Source: Methylocystis echinoides | GTDB taxonomy: Bacteria > Pseudomonadota > Alphaproteobacteria > Rhizobiales > Beijerinckiaceae | Reading direction: 5' to 3' | NCBI RefSeq assembly: GCF_040687965.1 | Contig: NZ_CP156084.1 | Location: forward strand, 758,501-822,500 | DNA: 64,000 nucleotides | Shown here: piece by piece, positions 8,661 to 25,170 of the stretch | How the letters are laid out: every line of letters starts with the position of its first letter | Position numbering within the stretch: the stretch's first letter is position 1 | Position numbers and translations under genes: made by a program | Notes under the pieces: generated by a model | The model's database searches: none | Told to the model about the DNA's origin: nothing | What the model saw: the letters and a program-made list of their open reading frames with translations, nothing else

Positions 8661-9193
8661 GCCTCGATCGGCGTCGCCTTATCGCCGCCACGGCGCTGTT
8701 TCCTTTCCTCATCGAAGCGGCGGCCGCTGAGACCGTCGCGCGGCCGAAGACCGGCAAGCGACTTCTCGTTCTCGACTTCGAGATTGTCGACACCTCCAAC
8801 GAGCCCGCCGACCAGCGCGCCGATCACGCACGCCGCCTGGCTGCGGCGCGCGACGCCATCGCCGACGGCCTCGCCGGGCTCGGAACTTATGACGTCGTCG
8901 ACCGCGCGCCCGTTCAGGCGGATCTCGACCGCATTTTGCAACAGACCTACATTCGCACCTGCAACGGCTGCGAGGTCGCGCTCGCCAGAAAGGCCGGCGC
9001 GGATCTCGTCATGACGGGGCTGGTCAACAAGGTCAGCACGCTGATTCTGAGCATGGGCGTCTCGATCACGCGCGCGTCATCTGGGGAGCTCATTTTCCAT
9101 CAGGGCTTCGACTTCCGCGGCGACAACGACACGTCCTGGGCCCGCGCCGCGCAATTTTTCACTGAGCGGATCGCGCGCGATCCCGCCACATAG
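8657..9193 (+). CDS. Secreted DUF3280/DUF2380-like protein
   Basis: Exported protein of 178 aa and unknown function. Residues 1-25 look like a signal peptide with twin basic residues (LDRRRLIAATALFPFLIEAAAA), possibly Tat-like. The mature part begins 'KRLLVLDFEIVDTSNEP' and continues with an Arg/Ala helix and 'VVDRAPVQADLDRI', which is the pattern of DUF2380/DUF3280 proteins; the family name is from memory and should be verified. Two cysteines (RTCNGCEVA) could form a disulfide or bind metal. The ATGA overlap ties it to the metallopeptidase gene. Confidence 0.7.
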   Translation: MSLDRRRLIAATALFPFLIEAAAAETVARPKTGKRLLVLDFEIVDTSNEPADQRADHARRLAAARDAIADGLAGLGTYDVVDRAPVQADLDRILQQTYIRTCNGCEVALARKAGADLVMTGLVNKVSTLILSMGVSITRASSGELIFHQGFDFRGDNDTSWARAAQFFTERIARDPAT

Positions 9194-9202
9194 GGTGTCT
9201 GG

Positions 9203-10165
9203 ATGAGTGAGAGCGGCAAGGCGACGGCGCCCGTTTTTCCCCGCGCGCGCGGCGCGCTGCTCGACGCGTTGATCACGCGGGCGCAGGCCCTGCCGCCGAT
9301 TCGCATGGGCGTCGTGCATCCTTGCGACCGGCCCTCGCTCGAAGGCGCCCTCGCTGCGCGCGACAAGGGCCTGATCGTGCCGACGCTCATTGGTCCCTGC
9401 AAGAAGATGGAGGCCGCCGCCCGGCAGATCGGCGTCTCGCTCGAGGACATCGACATCGTCGAGGCGCCGCACAGCCATGCGGCGGCGGATCAAGCGGTCG
9501 AGATGGCGCGCCGGGGCAAGCTGCATGCGCTGATGAAAGGCGCGCTGCACACGGACGAACTCATGTCCGCCGTGGTGCGCGAAGGGACCGGCCTGCGCAC
9601 CGATCGGCGCATCAGCCATGTCTTCGTCATCGACGCGCCGACCTATCACAAGCTGCTGCTCGTCACCGACGCGGCGATCAATATTCTGCCGGCGCTCGAG
9701 GTCAAGCGCGACATCGTCCGCAACGCCGTCGACCTCGCCCATGCAATCGGCCTCGCCCGCCCCAAGGTCGCCCTGCTCTCCGCGGTGGAGACCGTCGAGC
9801 CGAAAATCCCTTCGACGGTGGAGGCCGCCGCTTTGTGCAAGATGGCGGATCGCGGCCAGATCGAGGGGGCGATCCTCGATGGGCCGCTCGCCTTCGACAA
9901 CGCCATTTCGCGCGAGGCGGCGGACGCCAAGCAGATCGCCTCGCAGGTCGCGGGCGACCCGGACATTCTCGTCGCCCCGGATCTCGAAGCCGGCAATATT
10001 CTGGCCAAGCAGCTTGTTTTTCTGGCCGGAGCCGACACGGCCGGGATCGTGCTCGGCGCCCGCGTTCCCATCGTCTTGACGAGCCGCGCCGACGACGTCG
10101 CCTCGCGCGTCGCCTCCTCGGCCCTGGCCCAGCTCTTTACCCATCGTCCCCGACCCACGCCCTAG
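9203..10165 (+). CDS. Phosphate acetyl/butyryltransferase family protein
   Basis: Enzyme of the PTA_PTB family, 320 aa, expected to exchange acyl groups between CoA and phosphate. Landmarks are 'PPIRMGVVHPCDRPSLEGALAARDKGLIVPTLIGP' near the N-terminus, 'LMKGALHTDELMSAVVREGTGLRT' in the centre and 'GDPDILVAPDLEAGNILAKQL' near the C-terminus. These match the short Pta/Ptb enzymes and the C-terminal domain of bifunctional hydratase/Pta proteins. Whether acetyl- or butyryl-CoA is the substrate is open. No acetate or butyrate kinase gene lies beside it in this window. Confidence 0.85.
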   Translation: MSESGKATAPVFPRARGALLDALITRAQALPPIRMGVVHPCDRPSLEGALAARDKGLIVPTLIGPCKKMEAAARQIGVSLEDIDIVEAPHSHAAADQAVEMARRGKLHALMKGALHTDELMSAVVREGTGLRTDRRISHVFVIDAPTYHKLLLVTDAAINILPALEVKRDIVRNAVDLAHAIGLARPKVALLSAVETVEPKIPSTVEAAALCKMADRGQIEGAILDGPLAFDNAISREAADAKQIASQVAGDPDILVAPDLEAGNILAKQLVFLAGADTAGIVLGARVPIVLTSRADDVASRVASSALAQLFTHRPRPTP

Positions 10166-10245
10166 CCGCCTCGACAGAAGCGCCCGCGCGTGGCAGAACC
10201 CCGACGGACCGACAGATTTCCCGGCGGGGACCCCTCCCTTCCGCC

Positions 10246-10371
10246 CTTATGCTGAGGAGGCTTCAAAGCCGTCTCGACGCGGGGGCGACGAAAGGGAGTC
10301 GCACGCTCGTCTCCCTCGTCCTTCGAGACGCCCGCTGACGCGGGCTCCTCAGGATGAGGGAGACGAGCGTG
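10246..10371. repeat. Dispersed hairpin repeat upstream of pheS
   Basis: A strong inverted repeat. Arm 10302-10322 pairs with 10351-10371 over 21 bp with a single G-T wobble, and an inner stem GCCCGC/GCGGGC (10330-10335 and 10340-10345) closes a TGAC loop. A partial second copy with CTGAGGAGG precedes it from 10246. The motifs CTGAGGAG and CTCCTCAGGATGAGGG are typical of dispersed palindromic units in Hyphomicrobiales (from general knowledge). It ends 24 nt before the pheS start. Confidence 0.75.
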
Positions 10372-10395
10372 ACCCGCCCACCCTAGACAATCGAC

Positions 10396-11475
10396 ATGAC
10401 CGACATCGCGAGACTCGAAGAAGACACGCTGCGCCAGATCAACGAGGCCGCCGACGAGCCGGCGCTCGAAGCCGTGCGCGTCGCCGCCCTCGGCAAGAAG
10501 GGCGCGATCTCGGCGCTGCTCGCCACCCTCGGCAAAATGGCGCCGGAGGATCGAAAGACCGAGGGCGCCAAGATCAATGCGCTCAAGGACAAGGCGACCG
10601 AGGCGCTCGCCGCCCGCCGCGTCGCGCTCGCCGAGGCCGCGCTCGAGGCGCGTCTGAAGGCCGAGACGCTCGACGTGACGCTTCCGGCCGCGGCCAGCCC
10701 GCTCGAGCGCGGCCGCATTCACCCGATCTCACAGGTGATGGACGAGCTTGCGATTATCTTCGCCGACATGGGCTTCGCCGTAGCCGAAGGCCCGGACATC
10801 GAAAGCGACGACTATAATTTCACCAGGCTCAACTTCCCCGAGGGCCACCCCGCCCGGGAGATGCAGGACACCTTCTTCCTCGCGCCGGAGGCGGGCGAAA
10901 AGAAGCTGCTGCGCACCCATACGAGCCCGGTGCAGGTACGCACCATGTTGGCGCAAAAGCCGCCGATCCGCGTGATCTGCCCCGGCCGCGTCTATCGCTG
11001 CGACTTCGATCAGACCCATACGCCGATGTTTCACCAGATCGAGGGGCTGGTCATCGACCAGTCGACCCATCTCGGCCATCTGAAATGGGTGCTGGAAGAG
11101 TTCTTGAAGAGCTTCTTCGAGGTCAAGGGCGTCAAACTGCGCTTCCGCCCCTCCTTCTTCCCCTTCACCGAGCCGTCGATGGAGGTCGACGTCCAATGCC
11201 GGCGCCAAGGCGGCGAAATCCGCTTCGGCGAGGGCGAGGACTGGATGGAGATTCTGGGCTGCGGCATGGTGCATCCCAACGTTCTGCGGAACTGCGGGCA
11301 CGATCCGGACGTCTATCAGGGCTTCGCCTTCGGCGTCGGCATCGACCGCCTCGCGATGCTCAAATACGGCATGTCGGATTTGCGCGCCTTCTTCGACGCC
11401 GACACGCGCTGGCTGGAGCATTATGGTTTCAGGCCGCTGGATTTCCCGACGCTCGCGGGCGGGTTGAGCAGCTAA
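10396..11475 (+). CDS. pheS: Phenylalanine--tRNA ligase alpha subunit
   Basis: Catalytic alpha subunit of the alpha2beta2 PheRS, 359 aa, which charges tRNA-Phe with phenylalanine in the cytosol. The N-terminal coiled coil is followed by the class II core. Motif 2 is in '[25 protein letters not shown]', the hallmark '[17 protein letters not shown]' follows, and motif 3 is '[17 protein letters not shown]' near the C-terminus. The length is normal. The ATG at 10396 has no obvious ribosome site, and a large hairpin repeat stands immediately upstream. pheT follows after 183 bp. Confidence 0.96.
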   Translation: MTDIARLEEDTLRQINEAADEPALEAVRVAALGKKGAISALLATLGKMAPEDRKTEGAKINALKDKATEALAARRVALAEAALEARLKAETLDVTLPAAASPLERGRIHPISQVMDELAIIFADMGFAVAEGPDIESDDYNFTRLNFPEGHPAREMQDTFFLAPEAGEKKLLRTHTSPVQVRTMLAQKPPIRVICPGRVYRCDFDQTHTPMFHQIEGLVIDQSTHLGHLKWVLEEFLKSFFEVKGVKLRFRPSFFPFTEPSMEVDVQCRRQGGEIRFGEGEDWMEILGCGMVHPNVLRNCGHDPDVYQGFAFGVGIDRLAMLKYGMSDLRAFFDADTRWLEHYGFRPLDFPTLAGGLSS

Positions 11476-11489
11476 ATCGCAATCCCTGC

Positions 11490-11625
11490 GCGTCATGGCC
11501 GGGCGCGTCCCGGCCATCCACGCCGACGCGTTTCGCAACAAGAGACACGGAAAACGAATGGCGCCGCTCTTATCCGTTCTGCAGCCTCATGGCATGGATG
11601 CCCGCGACGAGCGCGGGCATGACGC
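11490..11625. repeat. Dispersed inverted repeat between pheS and pheT
   Basis: Two roughly 35-nt arms (11490-11524 and 11591-11625) are inverted copies with a handful of mismatches. The left arm begins GCGTCATGGCCGGGCG and the right arm ends GCGCGGGCATGACGC. This 'GTCATGGCCGGGC...CATCCA' class is a familiar dispersed palindrome in Hyphomicrobiales genomes. A partial copy (GTCATGGCCGCGGCTTGTCC) appears near 24664-24683 after rpoC. It fills most of the 183-bp pheS-pheT spacer. Confidence 0.75.
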
Positions 11626-11658
11626 GGCCGCAAGCGTGCGCGAAACAGAAGTCAAGAT

Positions 11659-14070
11659 ATGAAACTCACCCTCTCCTGGCTCAAAGAGCATCTCGATACT
11701 TCCGCCACGCTCGCCGAGATCGTCGAGACGTTGACGCGCATCGGCCTCGAGGTCGAGCATGTGCACGATCCCGCCGCGCAGCTCAAAGCCTTCACGATCG
11801 CGCGAATTGTCGAGGCGACGCAGCATCCCAACGCCGACCGGCTGCGGGTCTGCAAGGTCGATACGGGCGCACCCGAACTGGTTCAAGTCGTCTGCGGCGC
11901 GCCGAACGCGCGCGCGGGGCTCAGGAGCGTCTTCTCGGCGCCGGGGACTTACATCCCCGGCAAGAAGATTACCCTCGGCAAAGGCGTCATCCGCGGCGTC
12001 GAATCGCTTGGCATGCTGTGCTCCTTCGAGGAGCTGGAGCTCGCGACGGAAAGCGAGGGCATCATCGAACTGCCCGAAGACGCGCCGGTCGGCGAAGTCT
12101 ACGCGCAATGGGCCGGCCTCGACGATCCGGTCATCGAGATCAATCTCACGCCGAACCGGCCCGACGCCGCCGGCGTTTACGGCGTCGCGCGCGACCTGGC
12201 GGCGGCGGGCCTCGGCGTTCTCAAGGAGAAAGACATCCTCCCCGTCGAGGGCAAATTCCCCTGCCCCGTGGGCGTGACGCTGGATTTCGCCGAGAGCGAC
12301 AAACATCTCGCCCCCTTCTTCGCACTGCGCCTCGTCAGGGGCGTCAAGAACGGCCCGAGCCCGGCCTGGATGCAGAAGCGTCTGCGCGAGATCGGCCTGC
12401 GGCCGATCAATGCGCTCGTCGACATCACCAATTTCATGACCTTCGACCGCGCGCGGCCGCTGCACGTCTTCGACGCGAAGAAAGTGAAGGGCGATCTCGT
12501 CGTGCGCAGCGCCAGAAAGGGCGAGACGCTGCTGGCGCTCGACGGCAAGACCCATGAGCTCGACGCGGGCATGGTCGTGATCAGCGACGATCACGGCGTT
12601 GAATCGATCGCCGGCGTCATGGGCGGCGAGGTCTCGGGCTGCAACGACGACACGACCGACGTGCTGATCGAATCAGCCCTGTGGGACCCGCAGAACATCG
12701 CCCACACCGGCCGCAAACTCGGCATCGTCACCGACGCGCGCTACCGTTTCGAGCGCGGCGTCGATCCCGACTTCGCCTTGCCCGGGATTGAACTCGCGAC
12801 AAAACTCGTCGTCGATCTCTGCGGCGGCGAGGCTTCTCAGCTCGTCATCGCCGGCGCGGTTCCGCGCGAGCGGCGGGTCGTGGACTTCCCCTGGTCGGAA
12901 ACGCAGCGCCTCGCCGGCGTCGACGTCTCGCAGGCGGAGGCGACGGCCATTCTCGAGCGTCTCGGCTTCACAGTTGAAAAGTCCGGGACGGAAGGCGCGC
13001 GCGTCACGACGCCGAGCTGGCGGCCGGACATCGAGGGCAAGGCCGACATCGTCGAAGAAATCGTGCGCATTCTTGGCGTCGACAACGTGCCGTCGACGCC
13101 CTTGCCTCGCGCCGAGGGCGTCGCGCCCCCGGTGCTGACTCTGATGCAGAAGCGCGCCCGCAACGCCCGGCGGGCGCTGGCGTCGCAGGGGCTCGTCGAG
13201 GCGGTCACCTGGTCGTTCATCGCCAAGGAGCAGGCCGAAGCCTTCGGCGGCGGCGCCCCGGGCCTCGCCCTCGCCAATCCGATCGCCGCCGATCTTTCCG
13301 ACATGCGGCCGAGCCTGCTGCCGGGCCTCGTCGCCGCCGCCAACCGCAATGCGGCGCGCGGTCTCGGGGACCAGGACCTGTTCGAGGTCGGGCAGATCTT
13401 CCTCGACCCTTCCGAAAAGGGCCAGCGACTCTCCGCGGCCGGCATCCGCCGTGGCCTCGCGGGCGCAGGGCGGCACTGGTCGGCGCCGGCCCGGCGCGCC
13501 GGCGCCTTCGACGCCAAGGCGGACGCCTTGACGCTGCTCGACGCGCTCGGCGTCGCGACCGGCGGCCTGCAGGTGGTCCCCGGCGGACCCGCCTGGTTCC
13601 ATCCGGGTCGCTCGGCGACGCTGCAATTCGGCCCCAAGGCGATCGTCGGCCATTTCGGCGAATTGCACCCGCGCGCGCTGAAGGCGCTCGACGTGGAGGG
13701 CCCGATCGCCGCTTTCGAGATCATCCTCGACGCGCTGCCGGCCCCCAAGGCCAAGCCCACCAAGATCAAGCCGAAGCTGGAGCTCTCCGACCTCCAGCCG
13801 CTCTCCCGCGATTTCGCCTTCATCGTGGATCGAACGGCGCCGGCGGGTGATCTGGTCCGAGCCGTGGCCGGGGCCGACAAGACCCTCATTTCCGATGTGA
13901 GCGTCTTCGACGTCTATGAGGGCGTCGGCGTGCCGGAGGGCAGGAAGTCGGTCGGCGTCGCGGTGACGTTGCAGCCGCGCGAAAAAACCCTCACCGACGC
14001 GGAAATCGAGGTGGTGGCGCAGAAGATCGTCGCCGAGGCGGAAAGAAAATGCGGGGCGTCGCTGCGGTGA
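11659..14070 (+). CDS. pheT: Phenylalanine--tRNA ligase beta subunit
   Basis: Beta subunit of PheRS, 803 aa, with tRNA-binding and editing functions. Domain order is standard: an EMAP/OB tRNA-binding domain at about residues 39-150 ('[21 protein letters not shown]'), B3/B4 editing ('[24 protein letters not shown]' and '[20 protein letters not shown]'), B5, a catalytic-like core, and a C-terminal ferredoxin-fold anticodon-binding domain ('[22 protein letters not shown]' to the end). The ATG is preceded by weak purine-rich sequence. The last 22 bp overlap a frame leading into the next small gene, but that gene's better start is further downstream. Confidence 0.96.
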   Translation: MKLTLSWLKEHLDTSATLAEIVETLTRIGLEVEHVHDPAAQLKAFTIARIVEATQHPNADRLRVCKVDTGAPELVQVVCGAPNARAGLRSVFSAPGTYIPGKKITLGKGVIRGVESLGMLCSFEELELATESEGIIELPEDAPVGEVYAQWAGLDDPVIEINLTPNRPDAAGVYGVARDLAAAGLGVLKEKDILPVEGKFPCPVGVTLDFAESDKHLAPFFALRLVRGVKNGPSPAWMQKRLREIGLRPINALVDITNFMTFDRARPLHVFDAKKVKGDLVVRSARKGETLLALDGKTHELDAGMVVISDDHGVESIAGVMGGEVSGCNDDTTDVLIESALWDPQNIAHTGRKLGIVTDARYRFERGVDPDFALPGIELATKLVVDLCGGEASQLVIAGAVPRERRVVDFPWSETQRLAGVDVSQAEATAILERLGFTVEKSGTEGARVTTPSWRPDIEGKADIVEEIVRILGVDNVPSTPLPRAEGVAPPVLTLMQKRARNARRALASQGLVEAVTWSFIAKEQAEAFGGGAPGLALANPIAADLSDMRPSLLPGLVAAANRNAARGLGDQDLFEVGQIFLDPSEKGQRLSAAGIRRGLAGAGRHWSAPARRAGAFDAKADALTLLDALGVATGGLQVVPGGPAWFHPGRSATLQFGPKAIVGHFGELHPRALKALDVEGPIAAFEIILDALPAPKAKPTKIKPKLELSDLQPLSRDFAFIVDRTAPAGDLVRAVAGADKTLISDVSVFDVYEGVGVPEGRKSVGVAVTLQPREKTLTDAEIEVVAQKIVAEAERKCGASLR

Positions 14071-14126
14071 GGAAGGCGAAGGTCGGCGGCGCAGGCTCCG
14101 TCTCCTCGCGCGCGCAGGGGAAGACC

Positions 14127-14468
14127 ATGGCCGTCACACGGGCGTTCGGACGCCCGCGCACAGTCGTGTTTGCAGCGCTTCTTGCAGGCGCCCTCGCGCC
14201 GTCCGCCGTCGCTGGCCCCCGGACGATCGACGACTGCGAGGCCATAAAGGACCCCAACGCCTACAATCTTTGCCTCGCGTCCTTCGGCCCGATGCGCGGC
14301 CAGCACGGCGCGAGCTACCCCGGCGTCGCCGCCGAAGGGGAGAAGCGCGGCGGCGGCGCTTCACGTGGCGGCCGCCGGGCGGCGGCGCGCCATTTGGGCC
14401 CCGCCGGCGCATCAATGAACTATTCGAGCGGCGGGCGCGTGCGCATGGAATTCACGCCAGGGCGCTGA
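14127..14468 (+). CDS. Small secreted protein, unknown function
   Basis: A 113-residue protein with an N-terminal signal peptide (about residues 1-27, 'TVVFAALLAGALAPSAVAG') and a mature N-terminus 'DDCEAIKDPNAYNLCLASFGP' containing two cysteines that could form a disulfide. The rest is Gly/Arg/Ala-rich and low complexity, ending in 'VRMEFTPGR'. I chose ATG 14127 because AGGGGAAG lies just upstream and the signal peptide then starts properly; a longer frame from 14049 overlaps pheT. Similar 'DCEAI.DP.AYN.CLA.FGP' proteins occur in related bacteria, but no function is known to me. Confidence 0.6.
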   Translation: MAVTRAFGRPRTVVFAALLAGALAPSAVAGPRTIDDCEAIKDPNAYNLCLASFGPMRGQHGASYPGVAAEGEKRGGGASRGGRRAAARHLGPAGASMNYSSGGRVRMEFTPGR

Positions 14469-15011
14469 TGAAGGCCAAGCGGCGGCGCAACATCGCCTCT
14501 AAGCTGAGCACAAAAAGACCCTGCGCCGAATTTACCTCTTGGCAAACGGGCGCCGGCCCTTTAAATAAGCCGTTCCGGGGTTGACATAGGGCTTCGACCC
14601 CGCTTTCAGATTTGGAGCTTCCGCCCGAACCAAGGCTTTGTCAATGGCTTAGGAGACAGGCGGTGGATAGGCCGGCGGATCCGGGGGTAAAGCCTCGTGT
14701 CCCGTCCGGCCATGTCCTGTCCGAGACTGCCGGCGTCGTCGAAGGGGTTTCCACACCCCGAGCGACTCAATCGGCTGGAGGACGATCAGAGAAATCTGTC
14801 GTCCGAAAGCGGCCTGCACAGACGGGGAAACCGTAATTTTTGGCCGCTGGCTCGACCGCCAACGTCCTTTGAATTTGGTTCACGCCCCTTCAACCAGGGC
14901 TTTCGTCATCCGGCGAGGCGCTCTGGGGACAGGATCTACGGAGCCGTCCGCGCCCGCGGGCGGCAAGTCGCAACCGGCGGGTTCCTCCCGCCAGTTATGA
15001 AGAGAGCAACC
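14469..15011 (+). other. 543-bp non-coding leader upstream of rplJ
   Basis: No convincing gene is present on either strand, and I see no tRNA. The stretch holds a candidate promoter at 14581-14611 and then about 400 nt that would be transcribed leader of the rplJL-rpoBC operon. Several small hairpins are visible; the last, GGCGGG/CCCGCC (14976-14981 and 14987-14992), lies 20 nt before the rplJ start. In bacteria the rplJ leader commonly binds L10(L12)4 for autogenous repression, and this long leader could do the same. That role is inference, as I did not identify the L10 kink-turn with certainty. Confidence 0.5.
14581..14611 (+). promoter_or_regulatory. Candidate promoter for rplJ-rplL-rpoB-rpoC
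   Basis: A perfect -35 box TTGACA (14581-14586) is followed at 17-19 nt by weak -10 candidates (TTTCAG or TCAGAT, up to 14611). It lies about 400 bp upstream of rplJ and downstream of the small secreted-protein gene. The -35 is the only perfect TTGACA I found in this spacer. The -10 is not canonical. Confidence 0.4.
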
Positions 15012-15527
15012 GTGGATAGAGCGGAGAAAAAAGAAGCCGTCGCGGCGTTGCACCAGGTCTTTAATCAGGCCGGCGCGATCGTCGTTGCGCACTACTCCGG
15101 CTTGACGGTCGCCCAAATGCAGGCCCTGCGCAAGCGGGCCCGCGAAGAGGGCGCATCCGTTCAGGTCGCCAAGAACCGCCTCGCCAAGATCGCTCTGGAT
15201 GGCGCGAGCGTCGCCGATTTCGGGACCCTGCTCAAGGGCCCGACCCTGATCGCCTATTCGGACGATCCGGTGGCGGCGCCGAAGGTGGCTGTGGCCTTCG
15301 CCAAGGACCATGACAAGTTCGTGATCCTGGGCGGCGCCATGGGCGCCACGTTGCTGAACCCGGACGGCGTCAAGTCGCTTGCGACCATGCCGTCTCTCGA
15401 CGAACTGCGCGCCAAGCTCGTGGGCCTCATCCAGGCGCCCGCGACCAAAATCGCCCAGCTCTCGACCGCGCCTGCCGCCAAGCTCGCGCGCGTGTTCGGC
15501 GCCTACGCCAAGAAAGACGCGGCCTAA
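15012..15527 (+). CDS. rplJ: 50S ribosomal protein L10 (GTG start)
   Basis: Ribosomal stalk base protein, 171 aa, carrying L7/L12 dimers and expected to regulate its own operon. The N-terminus '[16 protein letters not shown]' followed by '[25 protein letters not shown]' is the L10 signature, and the C-terminal L12-binding helix ends '[14 protein letters not shown]'. I prefer GTG 15012 because family members start right before DRAEK and a purine-rich AAGAGAG lies 5 nt upstream. The in-frame ATG at 14997 has no ribosome site. Confidence 0.93.
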   Translation: MDRAEKKEAVAALHQVFNQAGAIVVAHYSGLTVAQMQALRKRAREEGASVQVAKNRLAKIALDGASVADFGTLLKGPTLIAYSDDPVAAPKVAVAFAKDHDKFVILGGAMGATLLNPDGVKSLATMPSLDELRAKLVGLIQAPATKIAQLSTAPAAKLARVFGAYAKKDAA

Positions 15528-15572
15528 GAGGCGCGCAAACCAAGTCAAGAACCAAATTCAAAGGACGCAACT

Positions 15573-15950
15573 ATGGCTAATCTCGAAAAGATCGTCGAAG
15601 ACCTCTCGGCTCTCACCGTCCTCGAGGCGGCTGAGCTCGCCAAGCTGCTCGAAGAGAAGTGGGGCGTCTCCGCGGCCGCCGCCGTGGCTGTCGCCGCCGC
15701 GCCGGCCGCTGGCGCCGCCGCTCCGGCCGCCGAGGAGAAGACCGAGTTCAACGTGATCCTGGCCGCGGCCGGCGACAAGAAGATCGAGGTCATCAAGGAG
15801 GTCCGCGCGATCACCGGCCTCGGCCTGAAGGAAGCCAAGGACCTCGTCGAAGGCGCCCCGAAGCCGCTGAAGGAAGGCGCTTCGAAGGAAGAGGCCGAGA
15901 AGATCAAGGCGACCCTCGAGAAGGTCGGCGCCAAGATCGAGCTCAAGTAA
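15573..15950 (+). CDS. rplL: 50S ribosomal protein L7/L12
   Basis: Ribosomal stalk protein, 125 aa, which recruits translational GTPases. The N-terminal dimerisation helix ('[26 protein letters not shown]') is joined by an Ala/Pro hinge ('[19 protein letters not shown]') to the globular C-terminal domain ('[18 protein letters not shown]', '[16 protein letters not shown]'). An AAAGGACG ribosome site precedes the ATG, 45 bp after rplJ. Confidence 0.97.
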   Translation: MANLEKIVEDLSALTVLEAAELAKLLEEKWGVSAAAAVAVAAAPAAGAAAPAAEEKTEFNVILAAAGDKKIEVIKEVRAITGLGLKEAKDLVEGAPKPLKEGASKEEAEKIKATLEKVGAKIELK

Positions 15951-15956
15951 TTTCCC

Positions 15957-16014
15957 CCGCCGCCTTCAAAGCGGCGGCGAGACGAGAATCGCGGTCCCGG
16001 CTCGAGCCGGGGCC
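15957..16014 (+). promoter_or_regulatory. Hairpins in the rplL-rpoB spacer (possible attenuator)
   Basis: Two stem-loops follow rplL. The first is CCGCCGC/GCGGCGG (15957-15963 and 15971-15977) with a 7-nt loop. The second is a perfect palindrome CCCGGCTCGAGCCGGG (15997-16012), extendable by wobble pairs to 15993-16014. Neither has a T-tract, so complete termination is unlikely. In E. coli this spacer holds an attenuator and an RNase III site that lower rpoBC relative to the stalk genes; an analogous role here is inference. Confidence 0.4.
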
Positions 16015-16115
16015 GCGCGCGGTTGATAAGGGGCGCTATGTGGCAGGCGCCCGACAGGGCGAGAGCGGCTCGAATGTGAGCAGGCCGCCCTCATGAGAGA
16101 GGCTCGAAAAGCGAC

Positions 16116-20255
<4,140 letters not shown>

Positions 20256-20272
20256 TCGATGCGACTGTCCCC

Positions 20273-20346
20273 CGTCATGGCGAGCGCAGCATTCCAGAGC
20301 AGCAACGGCGGCTCTGGAATGCTTCGTTGCTTCGCTCCTGTGACGG
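20273..20346. repeat. Dispersed inverted repeat between rpoB and rpoC
   Basis: The core is a perfect 12-bp inverted repeat GCATTCCAGAGC (20289-20300) and GCTCTGGAATGC (20311-20322), separated by 10 nt. Flanks 'CGTCATGGCGAGC' and 'CTTCGCTCCTGTGACG' extend the palindrome imperfectly. This 'CGTCAT.GCGAGC...GC.ATCCAGAGC' class is a common dispersed unit in many alphaproteobacteria. There is no T-tract, so it is not an obvious terminator. Confidence 0.75.
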
Positions 20347-20417
20347 CGTAGCCAACCCTTGAGATTTTACGACGCAGGCGGCGCGGCTCACGCGCCCCGG
20401 CGTCCCAGGAGAAGACC

Positions 20418-24593
<4,176 letters not shown>

Positions 24594-24609
24594 GAGCCTG
24601 GTGAAAAAG

Positions 24610-24640
24610 AAGGCCGCCCGCGAGGGCGGCCTTTCTTCTT
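24610..24640 (+). terminator. Rho-independent terminator after rpoC
   Basis: A perfect 10-bp stem AAGGCCGCCC/GGGCGGCCTT (24610-24619 and 24624-24633) with a GCGA tetraloop, followed by TCTTCTT. It lies 17 bp after the rpoC stop and marks the end of the rplJL-rpoBC transcription unit. Confidence 0.85.
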
Positions 24641-24792
24641 TGGGTTATCCGCTTGTGCGGTCCGTCATGGCCGCGGCTTGTCCCGCCGGCGCGCATCCGG
24701 CAGCTCGCGCCAGAGCGGAGCCGCGTGGACAACCGCGACAGGCGCGGGCGTCACAGGCGCGCGAGGCGGCGATACTGGTTGAAAACGAAGAG

Positions 24793-25131
24793 ATGGCGTT
24801 CGTGTCTTCCCTCCTTTCCCTCCTGGAGAGCCTCCCCGCTGGCGCCGCGCGCGCGCTGATCCTCGTCTATCGCGTGACTTTCTCCGCCTTCGCCGGGCGG
24901 AGTTGCCGCTATGCGCCGACGTGCTCGGAATATGCGGAGGAGGCCATTGCAAAACATGGCCTGTGGGCGGGAGGCTGGATGGGCTTTGCGCGCATTTGCC
25001 GATGCCGGCCGGGCGGCGGCGAGGGATTCGACCCCGTTCCGGAGCGCCTGCCCGCAGGCGCCAGCGCGTTCACCCCCTGGCGCTATGCGCGGTGGCGGGG
25101 ACCGTTTCGCTGTGAGGAGGTCGACGAGTAG
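24793..25131 (+). CDS. yidD: Membrane protein insertion efficiency factor YidD
   Basis: Small membrane-associated protein, 112 aa, that assists YidC/Sec insertion of membrane proteins. The family signature is complete: 'CRYAPTCSEYAEEAIAKHG' (Cys pattern C-x5-C), then 'GFARICRCRPGGGEGFDPVPE'. An N-terminal amphipathic helix 'SLLSLLESLPAGAARALILVYR' would lie on the membrane. I chose the ATG at 24793 for length and because the upstream open frame crosses the rpoC terminator. Elsewhere yidD usually sits between rnpA and yidC; here it stands alone after rpoC. Confidence 0.85.
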   Translation: MAFVSSLLSLLESLPAGAARALILVYRVTFSAFAGRSCRYAPTCSEYAEEAIAKHGLWAGGWMGFARICRCRPGGGEGFDPVPERLPAGASAFTPWRYARWRGPFRCEEVDE

Positions 25132-25170
25132 CTTTGCTTTGGGGGCTCCCTGGGCGACCGGCCTGAGCCG

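Noticed and set aside
14469-15011. A tRNA gene upstream of rplJ, as found in some beta operons
   Set aside because: I searched for a cloverleaf and TTC-containing T-arm by eye and saw none.
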